64,000 bases of DNA, taken from the NCBI GenBank assembly GCA_013152435.1, contig JAADGJ010000012.1:62001-126000 (forward strand), in the 5' to 3' direction. The DNA comes from Chloroflexota bacterium. Lineage in GTDB: Bacteria; Chloroflexota; Anaerolineae; DUEN01. Position numbers and translations under genes: made by a program. The notes under the pieces were generated by a model. That model was not told where the DNA came from. It ran no database searches and was given only the letters and a program-made list of their open reading frames with translations. This document shows positions 17,149-26,565 of this stretch, one piece after another; position 1 is the stretch's first letter; each line of letters starts with the position of its first letter.

Positions 17149-18792
17149 TCAGGCGGAGGCGGCCGGGACCTCGGCCCCTCCGACGCCGATCGCGATGAGC
17201 TCCTCGTCCGTGTGACGGGCGAAGAACTCCTGAATGGACTCGCCGTCCCGCCGCCCGGTGAGATAGCTCCGAATCAAACGCTCCACATAGAGGTGGACTT
17301 GGTCGGCTGGAACCCGGCGGATGATGGGACGCCCGATGGCGGCATTCCGCCCCAGCCCCCCTCGCAGGTAGATGTCATAGGCCTCGATGGTCGCCCTGCC
17401 GCCGCCGCGCTGACGCGCGGTCGTGCCCTGAAGCCCGATATCGCCCACCCAGTGGTGTGCGCAGGCGTGGGGGCACCCGTCCACGCACAGGCTCAGGTTC
17501 AACCCCCGCACGGCCTCCGCCCCCAAAGCCCGTTCCAGGTGCTGGATCATACGCTGCAACGTCCCCTTGGAATCCCCCAAAGCGTAATTGCAGTGAGGGT
17601 TCCCGGTGCATGCGACGCTATTGGCCCACAGCGGGGAGGCCTTCGTCGTAAATCCCAGCGCCTCCATCTCATCCAGCACGCGCGCGAGCTCCCACTCCGG
17701 GACATGGGTGATGATGAAGTTCTGCTGCCGGGTGATCCGGAAGTCCCCCCCGAAGCGGCTCAGGATCTCAGCGATGGCGATCATCTGCTCCCCCGTCATC
17801 CTGCCCGACCCGACGGGAAAGCCGATGAAGTAGCGCCCCGGCTGCTTCTGTCGATGAACGCCCATGTGGTTGGCAGCGCCGCGCGGGCGCGGCTCCTCCG
17901 GCAGATCCTCCAGCTTGCGGCCCAGCCGCTTCTCGATGAGCGCCCGAAAGGCCTCCGGGCCGTAGTCATCCATCATGAACTTGATCCGGGCCTTGACGCG
18001 GCTGACGCGATAGCGCGTCTGGCTGCTCCACTCGTCGATGACGGCGCGCAACACGGGGATCACGTCATCGGGCTCGATGAACACCCCCAGGGATCTGGCA
18101 AGTCGTGGGGTGGAAGCCAACCCGCCTCCCACCCACAGGGAGAACCCGATTCGACCATCCTTCTGGACGGCGATCAGGGCCTGATCATGGATTTCGGGCG
18201 CGTTGCACCAGTCCGGGCAGGCGCTGATGGTGATCTTGTGCTTGCGCGGCAGGTTGGAATACTCCGGTATCTCGTCGAAGAGGCGCGAGGCCCGAACCAG
18301 CAACGGGGTGGGGTCGAACAGCTCATCGGGATCCAATCCGGCCACCGGGCACCCGGTGACGTTGCGAACCGTGTCGCCACATCCCCCTTTCGTCGTCAGA
18401 CCCAGCGCCTGCACGCGATCGAAAGCCTTGGGAAGGGCGGGAAGCCGCAGCCAGTGGATCTGGACGTTCTGCCGCGTGGTCAGCTCCACCTCGTTCCGAC
18501 CGAACTCCACCGAGAGCTCTCCGATTCCACGCAGCTGCCGGGGCAGCAGAATGCCGCCAGGGGCCTTGATCCGCATGCAGAAATTCCCGATCTTCGGCTT
18601 GTCATGGAAGATCCCCCACCAATGCATGCGCACGATATCTTCCTCTGGGATCTCCTCGTACCCGCAGGAGATGAGCTCGGGTAACTCCTCCAGGATCTGC
18701 TCGGGGCTCTTCTCCTGCTTCAACCGCTCAATGCAGTTCCGCTTCAAAACCAGGTCCCAGGTAGGGTCCTTCTGAGAACGCTTAACCACCAT
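17149..18792 (-). CDS. Ferredoxin-type siroheme sulfite (or nitrite) reductase
   Basis: The 547-residue product has the duplicated nitrite/sulfite reductase fold with 'TTRQNVQIHWL', 'GCGDTVRNVTGCP' and the siroheme/4Fe-4S ligands C-x5-C in 'ACTGNPHCNYA' and C-x3-C in 'CVDGCPHACAHHW'. The enzyme reduces sulfite to sulfide, or nitrite to ammonia, with six electrons; the sequence alone does not settle which. Co-location with APS reductase and siroheme genes favours sulfite. The ATG at 18792 has an excellent GAGGAGG site six bases upstream. It is the first gene of the operon, after a long leader. Confidence 0.88.
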   Translation of the reverse strand: MVVKRSQKDPTWDLVLKRNCIERLKQEKSPEQILEELPELISCGYEEIPEEDIVRMHWWGIFHDKPKIGNFCMRIKAPGGILLPRQLRGIGELSVEFGRNEVELTTRQNVQIHWLRLPALPKAFDRVQALGLTTKGGCGDTVRNVTGCPVAGLDPDELFDPTPLLVRASRLFDEIPEYSNLPRKHKITISACPDWCNAPEIHDQALIAVQKDGRIGFSLWVGGGLASTPRLARSLGVFIEPDDVIPVLRAVIDEWSSQTRYRVSRVKARIKFMMDDYGPEAFRALIEKRLGRKLEDLPEEPRPRGAANHMGVHRQKQPGRYFIGFPVGSGRMTGEQMIAIAEILSRFGGDFRITRQQNFIITHVPEWELARVLDEMEALGFTTKASPLWANSVACTGNPHCNYALGDSKGTLQRMIQHLERALGAEAVRGLNLSLCVDGCPHACAHHWVGDIGLQGTTARQRGGGRATIEAYDIYLRGGLGRNAAIGRPIIRRVPADQVHLYVERLIRSYLTGRRDGESIQEFFARHTDEELIAIGVGGAEVPAASA

Positions 18793-18817
18793 CGATAACC
18801 TCCTCTTCCGCTTTGCC

Positions 18818-18857
18818 AAAAAACAAAGGGCGAGGCCCTCACGTGAGGGTCTCGCCC
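18818..18857 (-). terminator. Terminator/attenuator hairpin just before the sulfite reductase gene
   Basis: On the minus strand a long near-perfect hairpin (GGGCGAGACCCTCAC paired with GTGAGGGCCTCGCCC, one A-C mismatch; 18857-18828) is followed by TTTGTTTTTT (18827-18818). This has the form of an intrinsic terminator, yet it lies only 25 bases before the start codon and upstream of the ribosome site. That places it as a leader attenuator. Confidence 0.7.
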
Positions 18858-19139
18858 AGGATGACATCGGACACGACAGGACACGACACACCGCCGGCGC
18901 GCAACCCTGGCGGGCGCCCAACCCACTCCGCCCCTCACATGGGGAGCCGATCATGAACTGGCCAATGGCCAGCGCATATCCGCTCGTCAACGATCGCGCG
19001 GGGGTAACAGGACTTGCCCCCGTCGCTGCCCTTGCGATTCGCGCCAACGATGGTCGCGAGACGAGGTGCCTATTGCCCCCGCCTCATACAGATGCAACGC
19101 GTAGAGAAACGAGCCATCTACCTCACCTCCGCCGAATAC

Positions 19140-19171
19140 AAAAAAGCCTGGGAGCAGTCCCAGGCTTCCGT
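19140..19171 (-). terminator. Intrinsic terminator hairpin inside the leader
   Basis: On the minus strand, AAGCCTGGGACTGCTCCCAGG closes to a stem of GCCTGGGA and TCCCAGGC with a 4-nt loop, followed by TTTTTTG. It may end transcripts coming from the copper ATPase operon upstream, or be an early attenuator for the sulfite-reductase transcript that starts near 19397. Confidence 0.7.
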
Positions 19172-19345
19172 ATCATACGTACCTTCACCCTGCCCCCGAG
19201 ATGGTATCACCATACTCGCAGGGGCACCTACATCGGGTCGGTATCGGTTTTATCCCATACGCATCACCTGTCTACCGGCCGCGATGCTTGATGCCCCCGC
19301 CGGCGACAGGTACACATCCATACAAAAGCTCGTCCCGACCTCCAC

Positions 19346-19366
19346 TCAAATGCATTCAAATGCATC
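19346..19366. promoter_or_regulatory. Tandem TCAAATGCA boxes, candidate operator
   Basis: TCAAATGCA occurs twice in a row (19346-19354 and 19356-19364), the second extending to TCAAATGCATC. The boxes lie about 30-50 bases downstream of the predicted start of the sulfite-reductase transcript. The 11-base sequence TCAAATGCATC recurs (as its complement GATGCATTTGA) at 40029-40039, upstream of the SQR operon. Confidence 0.45.
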
Positions 19367-19403
19367 TCGTTGCACCTTTCGCTCAGACCTCGCATTGCTC
19401 CGC

Positions 19404-19431
19404 ATTATATGCATTTCCACTGGCATGTCAA
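19404..19431 (-). promoter_or_regulatory. Sigma-70-type promoter of the sulfite-reductase operon
   Basis: On the minus strand TTGACA (19431-19426) and TATAAT (19409-19404) are separated by 16 bases, a near-consensus promoter. The -35 box contains the stop codon of the copper ATPase gene. The transcript would have a leader of about 600 nt before the first gene. Confidence 0.7.
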
Positions 19432-21902
19432 ATGCTGAGCGAAACCCGCCGCAGCCGCAGGCTGTTGCTCACCACGGTGATGCTGCTGAACGCCATGGCG
19501 AAAGCGGCCAGCATCGGATGAAGCGCCCGCAGCATCATGGGCAACGCGGTGAAGGGATACAGCACCCCGGCGGCCACGGGGATCAAGATGACGTTGTAGA
19601 AGAAGGCCCAGAACAGGTTCTCCTTGATGATCCGCATCGTCGCCCGGCTCAGAGCGATCGCCTGGGGCACGGAGCGCAGGTCGCCCCGCATCAGGGTGAC
19701 ATCCGCCGCCTCCATGGCGACATCGGTCCCGGTGCCGATGGCGAATCCCACATCCGCCTGGGCCAGCGCCGGCGCGTCGTTGATGCCATCCCCCACCATC
19801 CCCACCAGCCCAACGCCCTCCTCCTGCAATCGCCTGACCTCGGCCGCCTTGTCGCCCGGGAGGACCTCCGCCAGCACCCGGTCAACCCCCACCTCACGGG
19901 CGATCGCCTCCGCCGTCTCTCGGTTGTCGCCCGTCATCATGACGACCTGAAGCCCCAACCGGCGCATCTCCGCCACCGCCTCCCGGGACCCCGGCTTGAC
20001 CGTGTCGGCGACGGCGATGATCCCCACGACCTCGCCATCCACCGCCACCCACATGGCCGTCTTGGCCTCAGCGTGCAATCGCCGGGCCACCCCCTCCAGG
20101 CCATCCAGATGCACGGAGCGCCCGGCCATCAGCGCGGGGGTTCCCACGAGAACCTGGTGCCCCTCCACCTGGGCGATGATCCCCTGGCCGGAGATCGCCT
20201 CGAACCGATCCGGCTGCGCCAGCGGGAGGCCGCGAGCCTGAGCCGCCCGGACGATGGCCTCGCCCAACGGGTGCTCACTGCCCCGCTCGGCCGAGGCCGC
20301 CAGGCGCAAGATCTCCGACTCACGATCGCCGCCCCCGGACCGCCCATCGATCACGATGACGTCCGTCACCTCCGGCTCCCCCCGGGTGATGGTGCCGGTC
20401 TTGTCCAGGACGATCACCTTCAGGGCGTGAGCCCGCTCCAGGGCCTCGCTGCTCTTGAACAGGATCCCTTGCTCGGCCCCCCTGCCCGTCCCCACCATGA
20501 TGGCCGTCGGCGTGGCCAGGCCCAGGGCGCACGGGCAGGCGATCACCAGGACGGCGACCATGCGGATCATCGCCGGCGTGAATCCCACGCCCACGCCGAA
20601 CCACCACACCAGCAGGGTGACGAGGGCGATGGCGATCACCACCGGGACGAAGACGCCCGCTACCCGATCGGCCAGACGCTGGATGGGCGCTTTGCTCCCC
20701 TGCGCCTCCTGCACCAGCCGGATGATTTGGGCCAATGCCGTCTCGGCGCCGACCCGGGTGGCCTCGAATTTCAGCATCCCCTGTTTGTTCAGCGTGGCGC
20801 CGATCACCTCATCGCCCGGGCCTTTCTCCACCGGCATGCTCTCGCCGGTGAGCATGCTCTCGTCCACCGCCGAGTGCCCCTCGATGACGATGCCGTCCAC
20901 CGGGATCTTCTCGCCAGGGCGCACGATGACCACGTCCCCTACCTGCACCTGCTCGATGGGGATGTCCACCTCGACGCCATCCCGCACCACCCGCGCCGTC
21001 TTGGCCCGTAACCCCATCAGCCTCTTGATGGCCGCGCTGGTCTGACCCTTGGCGCGAGCCTCCAGCAGCTTCCCCAGCTTGATGAGGGTGATGATGACCG
21101 CCGCCGTCTCGTAGTAGACGTGTTCGCCTAGGGCAGAGGAGCCCAGCGTGAGCGCGATGGTGACGGGCAGGCTGTAGAAGTAGGCGGCGGAGGACCCCAT
21201 GGCCACCAACACATCCATGTTGGCCGACCCATTGCGCAGCGCCTTCCAGCCGCCCACGTAGTAGTCCCAGCCGACGTAGAACTGCACCGGCGTGGCCAGG
21301 GCCAGCATCAACCAGTTCACCCAGGGCGCATGCGCCCACGTCCCCAGCAAACCCAGGTCCCGGGCCATGCTGAGCAGGAACAGCGGCAGGGAGAAGGCCA
21401 CGCCCACCCAGAACTTGCGCGTCTGATCCCGGATCTCCGCCTCTCGGGCGGCCTGCTCCGCATCCTCCAACTGGCCGGCGGGCGCCTCGACGACGCCATA
21501 GCCCGCCCGCTCAACGGCCGCCACCAGGTCGGAGCGGGACGCCAGGCCCGGGACGTATTCGACCGTCGCCTTCTCCGTAGCGAAGTTCACGGCCACATCG
21601 ACCACGCCCGGCAGCTTCCGCAGGGTCCGCTCGACGGTCGCCGCGCAGTTGGCACACGTCATGCCGGTGATGGGCAGCTCGACCCGGGCTGTGGGTACGT
21701 CATATCCCACGTCCTTGATCCTGCGGATGATCGCGTCCTCGCCCACCGCCGACGGATCGAAAACGACCGTCGCCCGCTCCGTCGCATAGTTGACATGGGC
21801 ATCAAGCACACCCGTCAGCTTCTTCAGGTTGCGCTCGATGGTGCCCGCGCAGTTGGCACAGTGCATCCCCGCGACGGGCAGGGTCACCCGCTTCTCCGCC
21901 AT
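19428..21902 (-). CDS. copA: Copper-translocating P1B-type ATPase
   Basis: The 824-residue product has two N-terminal heavy-metal-associated domains, with CxxC at C15/C18 and C83/C86. A P-type ATPase core follows: the metal-site CPC in '[15 protein letters not shown]' (about residue 457), the phosphorylated aspartate in '[10 protein letters not shown]' (about 500), an 'SEHPLGEAI' HP motif and '[16 protein letters not shown]'. The last membrane segments contain the N-Y and M-S residues of the CopA (P1B-1) group ('FYNVILIP', '[13 protein letters not shown]'). It exports Cu(I) from the cytoplasm and may also feed cuproenzyme assembly, fitting the two CuA proteins upstream. The ATG at 21902 has GGAAGGGAG. 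It is 13 bases after copZ. Confidence 0.96.
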   Translation of the reverse strand: MAEKRVTLPVAGMHCANCAGTIERNLKKLTGVLDAHVNYATERATVVFDPSAVGEDAIIRRIKDVGYDVPTARVELPITGMTCANCAATVERTLRKLPGVVDVAVNFATEKATVEYVPGLASRSDLVAAVERAGYGVVEAPAGQLEDAEQAAREAEIRDQTRKFWVGVAFSLPLFLLSMARDLGLLGTWAHAPWVNWLMLALATPVQFYVGWDYYVGGWKALRNGSANMDVLVAMGSSAAYFYSLPVTIALTLGSSALGEHVYYETAAVIITLIKLGKLLEARAKGQTSAAIKRLMGLRAKTARVVRDGVEVDIPIEQVQVGDVVIVRPGEKIPVDGIVIEGHSAVDESMLTGESMPVEKGPGDEVIGATLNKQGMLKFEATRVGAETALAQIIRLVQEAQGSKAPIQRLADRVAGVFVPVVIAIALVTLLVWWFGVGVGFTPAMIRMVAVLVIACPCALGLATPTAIMVGTGRGAEQGILFKSSEALERAHALKVIVLDKTGTITRGEPEVTDVIVIDGRSGGGDRESEILRLAASAERGSEHPLGEAIVRAAQARGLPLAQPDRFEAISGQGIIAQVEGHQVLVGTPALMAGRSVHLDGLEGVARRLHAEAKTAMWVAVDGEVVGIIAVADTVKPGSREAVAEMRRLGLQVVMMTGDNRETAEAIAREVGVDRVLAEVLPGDKAAEVRRLQEEGVGLVGMVGDGINDAPALAQADVGFAIGTGTDVAMEAADVTLMRGDLRSVPQAIALSRATMRIIKENLFWAFFYNVILIPVAAGVLYPFTALPMMLRALHPMLAAFAMAFSSITVVSNSLRLRRVSLSI

Positions 21903-21915
21903 ACTCCCTTCCGAA

Positions 21916-22125
21916 TCAATCCTCGGGAGGATAGTTGATCTCCTCCAACAGGGTGCGGATCCGCTCCCAGCTGGCGGGAGGCTCGTTCCACTCCACCGTC
22001 ACCATCTTGGTGGCCTCGTCCGCCTTCACGGAGACGACGCCCTCCAGCTCGCCCACCTCCCGTTGGATCGTCATCACGCAATGTCCGCAACTGATGTTAG
22101 GAACTCGAAACGTCTTGCTCGGCAT
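21916..22125 (-). CDS. copZ: CopZ-like copper chaperone (single HMA domain)
   Basis: This 69-residue protein is one heavy-metal-associated domain with the Cu(I)-binding CxxC in '[14 protein letters not shown]' and a C-terminal 'INYPPED'. It delivers Cu(I) to CopA in related systems. Of two adjacent ATG codons the second (22125) has the better spacing from GAGGAGAGG. An upstream in-frame extension runs into a dispersed repeat and is not real. A CsoR or CueR-type regulator is not seen next to the pair. Confidence 0.9.
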   Translation of the reverse strand: MPSKTFRVPNISCGHCVMTIQREVGELEGVVSVKADEATKMVTVEWNEPPASWERIRTLLEEINYPPED

Positions 22126-22136
22126 CATCCTCTCCT

Positions 22137-22284
22137 CAGAACGCGTCTGAAAATTTACCGGCGAGATGTCTGAGGGGTCTCCCTCAACGACCAGCTCCAC
22201 AGGGGGGCAGCCTCGATATCCTCCTTTTCATGCCCTTCTTGGTGTCTTCGTGGCTTCGTGGTGTGTTTTTCAGACACATTCTCA
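22137..22284. repeat. Dispersed repeat, copy 3 (termini kept, body replaced)
   Basis: The left end GAACGCGTCTGAAAATTTACC plus the CTGAGGGGTCTCCCTCAAC block is complete, and the right end GTTTTTCAGACACATTCTCA is present. The usual body is replaced by about 60 bases including CTTGGTGTCTTCGTGGCTTC. It lies just upstream of copZ. Together with a terminator at 22427-22452 it fills 22126-22491, where I see no gene. Confidence 0.65.
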
Positions 22285-22426
22285 TGCGAATACACGTTGG
22301 GGGTATCCACCCCGTAGTGTAGCGCAATGGATATCCGCGGTCAAAAAATTCGACGACAGCGTGTGGCTGTGAGATGCAGGAAGACACGCCGCCGGTACGC
22401 TTTCCGATACATCCCAGGAAAGCAAA

Positions 22427-22452
22427 AGGCCCGCACATGCGAATGCAGGCCT
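22427..22452 (-). terminator. Terminator after the histidine kinase gene
   Basis: On the minus strand AGGCCTGCA and TGCGGGCCT pair across an 8-nt loop with one mismatch and are followed by TTTTGCTTT. It lies 40 bases after the kinase stop codon. Confidence 0.6.
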
Positions 22453-22491
22453 CGAAATACCTAATGTGAGCCGGCGAGCACACGGGCTTCC

Positions 22492-24390
22492 CTATCCCTC
22501 CCCTTTATCCCCCGCCCGACGCAATCGAGCGCCATCACAACCCCGTCGCTCCTCCGATGGCGCATCTCCCGTCTGCGAGTCACACACATCGCACTTCGCC
22601 GGCAACAACACATGGAACGTGCTCCCCTGCCCGGGCCCCGCGCTGTGCGCCCAGATCCGCCCTCCCATGCGCTGAATCGCCCGCTGAGCGATCGTCAACC
22701 CCAACCCCGTGCCCGGGGCCTCCGTCTCGTGGAAGCGGGAGAACATATCGAAGAGCTGAGCGCACTGTTCGGGTGCGAACCCCAGCCCGTTATCCTGCAC
22801 CCACACATGGACCATCTCCCCTTCCTGCCGGCCGTCGATGACGATATGCGGAGCATCGTTCTCACGCCCGGCGTACTTGATGGCGTTGTCGATCAAATTC
22901 GCGAACACCTGCTCCACCCAGGTCGTATGGCCGCACACGAACGGCAGATCGGAGCCCACCTCCACCTGCACATTGCGCTCGATCAGCACCTCATTAAAGC
23001 GCCGGAGGACCGCCCGGAGGATGCAGTTCAGATCGACCCGTTCGGCCGGCCCGGACAGGCGACTCGCCCGGGCCAGCATGAGCAGATCATCGATGATGGT
23101 GGCCATCTGATCCGCCCCCTCCTGGATGCGCTGGGTCAGCTCCCGCCCCTCCGGGCCCAGCTGCTCCCCGTACATCATGCTCAACGCCTCGGCATACCCT
23201 CGCACGGTGGTAAGCGGAGTCTTCAGATCGTGGGTGACCGAGTAGGAGAAGGCGTCCAACTCCTGATTGCGGGCCTGCAATTCATCGAACAGCCTGGCCT
23301 TGGCGATGGCCACCGCCGCCTGGTTGGCGAAGACCTCCAGCGTCTGGATGGCGCTCATGCTGGGGATCAGCCCATCCTCGGGGTCATCCACGGAGAGGAT
23401 CCCGATGAGTTCGCCGTCATAATACATGGGGATCAGGAGCATATCATCCGGATGCCAGTACCCTTCCCCGCGTTCCGGCAGGTTCGGGCGATAGATACGG
23501 GATCCCATAGACAGCTTCCCCCAGTCCACCTGATCGTGTCGAATCAGATAGGAGCGGCTGACCCGGAACTTCTCCTGCATCAGGTCGGCGAACTCCGACC
23601 AGGGGATCTGCTGCCCGGACAGCTTTTCTACCGCCTCGGGAGGGGCCACGATGGCCATGACGTCAAACATATCGTTCTGGCGCACGTTGATCACGGCCAT
23701 CCGGAACCCTAACGCATCGACGACGCCACGGGCGATCGCCTCCAATACATCGGTGAGGGCCACGCTGCGATGCACCGCCTCGCACGCGGTGGCCACCCCC
23801 TCCCAACGGCGCGCCTCCTTCTGCAAGCGAGCGAGAAGGTGATCGTTCCGCACCACGATGGCCACCTGTTGGGCGATGGCCTCCAAAACCTGCATGTCCT
23901 CAGCGGTGATGGGGGAGGCAGCATCGCGGGTCACGCAGATCACGCCGTGCACCTTCTCCGAATCGAGGATGGGCACATAAGCCCGGCTCCCCAAAGGGGC
24001 GGGGTGTATGGCGGCTTCCACCTCCGAGGGGGCAGACGCACCATTGGAGAGCAAAATCAGGGATTGTCTTTCCGCGACCGCCGCCACTGCCGGGATCTGG
24101 GACGGGGAGGACACGGACAGCCGCAGATCCCGCACCCGACTCAGGGCGATCGCTCCAGCCCCAGCCCGACCCTCCAGGACCTGGGAGTTCTTACCGAGCA
24201 ATCCGATCCAGCAGGACTCAAAGCCGAGATACTCCACAAGGATGCTGGCCACATTTCTCAGGACGTCGTCGAGGTCACGTAACTGGTTCGTCTCCGAGAT
24301 CACCCGAAGCACAGCCGCCAGATGTCGGTCAGAACAATTCACTTGTGCGATCCCCCCCGTTGCAAGGCATGCTCGCGTGGATGCCAGCAT
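22492..24390 (-). CDS. GAF-GAF sensor histidine kinase
   Basis: The product is 632 residues with no membrane segment, so it is cytoplasmic. Two GAF-type sensor domains (about residues 25-180 and 200-360) precede a HisKA domain with the phospho-acceptor His in 'YSVTHDLKTPLTTVRGYAE' (about residue 385) and an HATPase domain with the N box 'NLIDNAIKYA', G1 'DNGLGFAPEQ' and G2 'GTGLGLTIAQ'. The tail after 'FHVLLPAKCDVC' is charged and outside the domain. No response regulator is adjacent, so this is an orphan kinase. The start is uncertain: the ATG at 24390 has a weak ribosome site and a GTG at 24342 with a G-rich upstream stretch is possible. A possible ligand is unknown; two Cys in the tail (CDVC) could bind metal. 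Confidence 0.9.
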   Translation of the reverse strand: MLASTRACLATGGIAQVNCSDRHLAAVLRVISETNQLRDLDDVLRNVASILVEYLGFESCWIGLLGKNSQVLEGRAGAGAIALSRVRDLRLSVSSPSQIPAVAAVAERQSLILLSNGASAPSEVEAAIHPAPLGSRAYVPILDSEKVHGVICVTRDAASPITAEDMQVLEAIAQQVAIVVRNDHLLARLQKEARRWEGVATACEAVHRSVALTDVLEAIARGVVDALGFRMAVINVRQNDMFDVMAIVAPPEAVEKLSGQQIPWSEFADLMQEKFRVSRSYLIRHDQVDWGKLSMGSRIYRPNLPERGEGYWHPDDMLLIPMYYDGELIGILSVDDPEDGLIPSMSAIQTLEVFANQAAVAIAKARLFDELQARNQELDAFSYSVTHDLKTPLTTVRGYAEALSMMYGEQLGPEGRELTQRIQEGADQMATIIDDLLMLARASRLSGPAERVDLNCILRAVLRRFNEVLIERNVQVEVGSDLPFVCGHTTWVEQVFANLIDNAIKYAGRENDAPHIVIDGRQEGEMVHVWVQDNGLGFAPEQCAQLFDMFSRFHETEAPGTGLGLTIAQRAIQRMGGRIWAHSAGPGQGSTFHVLLPAKCDVCDSQTGDAPSEERRGCDGARLRRAGDKGEG

Positions 24391-24970
24391 TCCAGAAGGG
24401 CAAGAACGCTATGCCCTTTCAGATGTTCGCTTGTGTCCTGTGGACGTTCGGCCTGGTAGTGTCAAGCTATGCGATGTCGCCGTGGGGCTAGAAACAAAGG
24501 CGAAGCCAGGATGTCAACAGACATGCGAATGTACGACATCACGAAGTTCGAGACGTTTTCACTTCGGGGCAATCCCCCCTGGGGCACCATCCAAGCTCCT
24601 CCCTGAGGAGACGCCCGAGAAGCGGGGCACAAGAGCCCAGACATCCCAGTATGCCCTCCCCGGAGAGGAACACGAATTCCAGAGCGATCCGGCAACGGGG
24701 ATACGCCGGCGAACCCGTTGAGAAGCGCCCACCTCACGGGCGGGCCGATCCCCGCCGATCCCTGCCAGACGTGACAATAATAACGCAAGTCCACCTGCAA
24801 GACAAGTAAGCACCCACAGGATGCAGATCACTTTGTGTCTCATGCGAGGCGGGCTCAATCCCCACAGATAAGCCAACAGCCCCCCAGGATACGGCAACCC
24901 CGGGGGGCTGTCAAGAAACGCGCGCGATGACCCCCTATAGGTTTCGTCGAGCTCCCGCCCAGAAGGCCGG
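24391..24970. other. Stretch without a supported gene
   Basis: About 580 bases between the kinase start and the CFA synthase end. A minus-strand frame from about 24843 begins with a hydrophobic stretch (ICILWVLTCLAGGLALLLS), which could be a small membrane-anchored protein of about 94 residues. It has no good ribosome site and the rest is low in complexity, so I do not call it. A terminator hairpin lies at 24876-24911. Confidence 0.5.
24876..24911 (-). terminator. Strong hairpin after the CFA synthase gene
   Basis: ACAGCCCCCC (24876-24885) pairs perfectly with GGGGGGCTGT (24902-24911). There is no T-run of note on either side. Placement 60 bases past the CFA synthase stop suggests a terminator or mRNA 3' end. 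Confidence 0.5.
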
Positions 24971-26293
24971 TCACGCCACCTGAGGTGCGGGCTCCTCGCG
25001 GGCGCGATACCAATCCTCGCGCGTGAGCGGGAGGCCAGAGCGCCCATCCTCGTCCGGCTTGACCAGCAGCGCCTGATAGACGTTCAGCCGCCCCACGGTG
25101 AACCCGTGAGCGGAGCCGGACATGAAGAGACGCCAGACGCGATAGGTCGGCTCGTCCACGAACTGCAACGCCTCCTGGTGATGAGCCTCCAACCGACGCA
25201 CCCAATGCCGCAACGTGAGCGCGTAATGTTCGCGCAGGCTCTCCACATCCCGGACCTCAAACCCGCACTCCTCCGCCACCCGCAACGTCGTGCTGATGGG
25301 CACCAACTCGCCATCAGGGAATACATACGTGTCGGAGAAAGTGGGCCCCTTGGGGGGAGGATCCGTCAGGCGTTTGGCGATGCCGTGGTTCAGAAAGACG
25401 CCACGGGGCCGCAACAAGCGCCGGGCCTGGGCGAAATAGGTGGGCAGCAGTGCCTCGCCCACATGCTCGAACATCCCCACGCTCACCAGCGCGTCGTATG
25501 CCTCCGGCTCATCCACCTCCCGGTAATCACGCACCAGCACCCGGCATCGATCGGCAAGCCCGGCCTCGGCGATACGCTGATTGGCCAGATCCGCCTGCGG
25601 CTGACTGAGGGTGATGCCGGTGGCGTCCACGCCGTAGTGTTGGGCAGCGTGGATCACCAGCCCTCCCCAACCACATCCGATGTCCAACAGACGCTGGCCC
25701 GGCTGCAATCGCAACTTGCGACAGATGTAGTCCAGCTTGCGCTCCTGGGCCGTGTCCAGATCCTCATCGGGCGTATGGAAGTAGGCACACGAGTACACCA
25801 TGCGCCGGTCCAGCCAGAGCGCGTAGAAATCGTTGGAGACATCGTAGTGATACGTGACGGCCTGACGATCACGCTCGATGGAGTGGCGTTTCCCGCGCAG
25901 CCGGGCGGGGCCGCGCCGCCCGACCCGGCGACCATCGCCGGACGGCAGGCGCAACAGGTCACGCGCTGCGCGCACCTTCTTCGTCCAATCGTCCAGGTTC
26001 TGGGTCAAGGCGTCCGCCACGCCGAACAGCGCCTCGATGTCCCCTTCGATGTCGAAGTCGTCGTACAGGTACGCCTCGGCCAGCCCCAGCTCCGTGCCAG
26101 GCCAAAGCATCGCCCGCAGCGCGCCCGGATGCTTCAGGACGATCGTGACGGGACGCGGTGCATCATCAGGCCAGTAGGAGCCGTCCCACAGCCGGACGGC
26201 TACCGTCCGGGCCGCCGCGTCCCCCAACAGGTCATCCAACAATCGCCGCGTCACGCGAAGAGCCGTATCGGATTGCGCACTTCTGGACGTCAT
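24971..26293 (-). CDS. Cyclopropane-fatty-acyl-phospholipid synthase-like methyltransferase
   Basis: The 440-residue product has an N-terminal domain of about 130 residues and a class I SAM methyltransferase domain: 'LLDIGCGWGGLVIHAAQ' (SAM loop), 'VTGITLS'-like 'DATGITLSQPQADLA', 'LVRDYREV' and 'VSVGMFEHVG'. The preceding 'YHYDVSNDFYALWLDRRMVYSC' is the lipid-substrate signature of CFA synthases. The enzyme transfers a methylene or methyl group from SAM to unsaturated acyl chains of membrane lipids. The ATG at 26293 has a good AAAGGAGG site. No desaturase or flavin partner is adjacent, so cyclopropane versus methyl-branched product cannot be told apart. Confidence 0.88.
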   Translation of the reverse strand: MTSRSAQSDTALRVTRRLLDDLLGDAAARTVAVRLWDGSYWPDDAPRPVTIVLKHPGALRAMLWPGTELGLAEAYLYDDFDIEGDIEALFGVADALTQNLDDWTKKVRAARDLLRLPSGDGRRVGRRGPARLRGKRHSIERDRQAVTYHYDVSNDFYALWLDRRMVYSCAYFHTPDEDLDTAQERKLDYICRKLRLQPGQRLLDIGCGWGGLVIHAAQHYGVDATGITLSQPQADLANQRIAEAGLADRCRVLVRDYREVDEPEAYDALVSVGMFEHVGEALLPTYFAQARRLLRPRGVFLNHGIAKRLTDPPPKGPTFSDTYVFPDGELVPISTTLRVAEECGFEVRDVESLREHYALTLRHWVRRLEAHHQEALQFVDEPTYRVWRLFMSGSAHGFTVGRLNVYQALLVKPDEDGRSGLPLTREDWYRAREEPAPQVA

Positions 26294-26480
26294 GATAGCC
26301 TCCTTTGCCCTTCTGACGTCGATCTCAGCCCGGTCACGGTCGCACCGAGCACCTTACCTCATCACGCCACCGTGGCGTGCCCTTCGCACACGCAAAACCC
26401 GGCCCCGTCTGGTGCAACGTCGTCGCCGATGCTATTCGGTTATCCGCTCCCTCCCTGTGCCCACAGGATACCTCCCTTCC

Positions 26481-26509
26481 ATTGTAACACAACGAGGGCA
26501 TCTCGTCAC
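26481..26509 (-). promoter_or_regulatory. Probable promoter of the CFA synthase-like gene
   Basis: On the minus strand GTGACG (26509-26504) and TACAAT (26486-26481) are 17 bases apart. Transcription would start about 180 bases before the start codon. Confidence is moderate because the -35 box is not a close match. Confidence 0.5.
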
Positions 26510-26565
26510 CGCCTTTCTCGGCGGGGTAATGGCAGAAATTCCGCGAGGCCTATCGCAAGCCCACA

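Larger units (their letters stand above)
18858..19397 (-). promoter_or_regulatory. Long 5' leader of the sulfite-reductase operon
   Basis: Between the predicted start site near 19397 and the attenuator lies about 540 nt without a convincing gene; the longest sensible minus-strand peptide seen (about 23 codons from 19324) has no well-placed ribosome site. The leader contains the TCAAATGCA boxes near its 5' end, a terminator-like hairpin at 19140-19171 and a GGGGG/CCCCC hairpin at 19000-19021. I did not recognise SAM-I, SAM-II, cobalamin or T-box signatures. Confidence 0.5.

Noticed and set aside
16945-18684. Long open frame antisense to the sulfite reductase gene, and similar long antisense frames at 2665-3525, 4813-5862, 28166-29155 and 34333-36219
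   Set aside because: High GC content leaves antisense frames open. Their translations are rich in Arg, Gly, Pro, His and Gln without domain motifs, while the opposite strand encodes clear families.
17149-18792. Nitrite reductase for nitrate assimilation
   Set aside because: The fold allows it, but no nitrate reductase or transporter is nearby while APS reductase and siroheme genes are; sulfite is the better reading, not a proven one.
24462-24843. Possible small minus-strand genes, one with a hydrophobic N-terminus
   Set aside because: No ribosome site, no family resemblance, and low-complexity C-termini; kept only as a note on the stretch 24391-24970.
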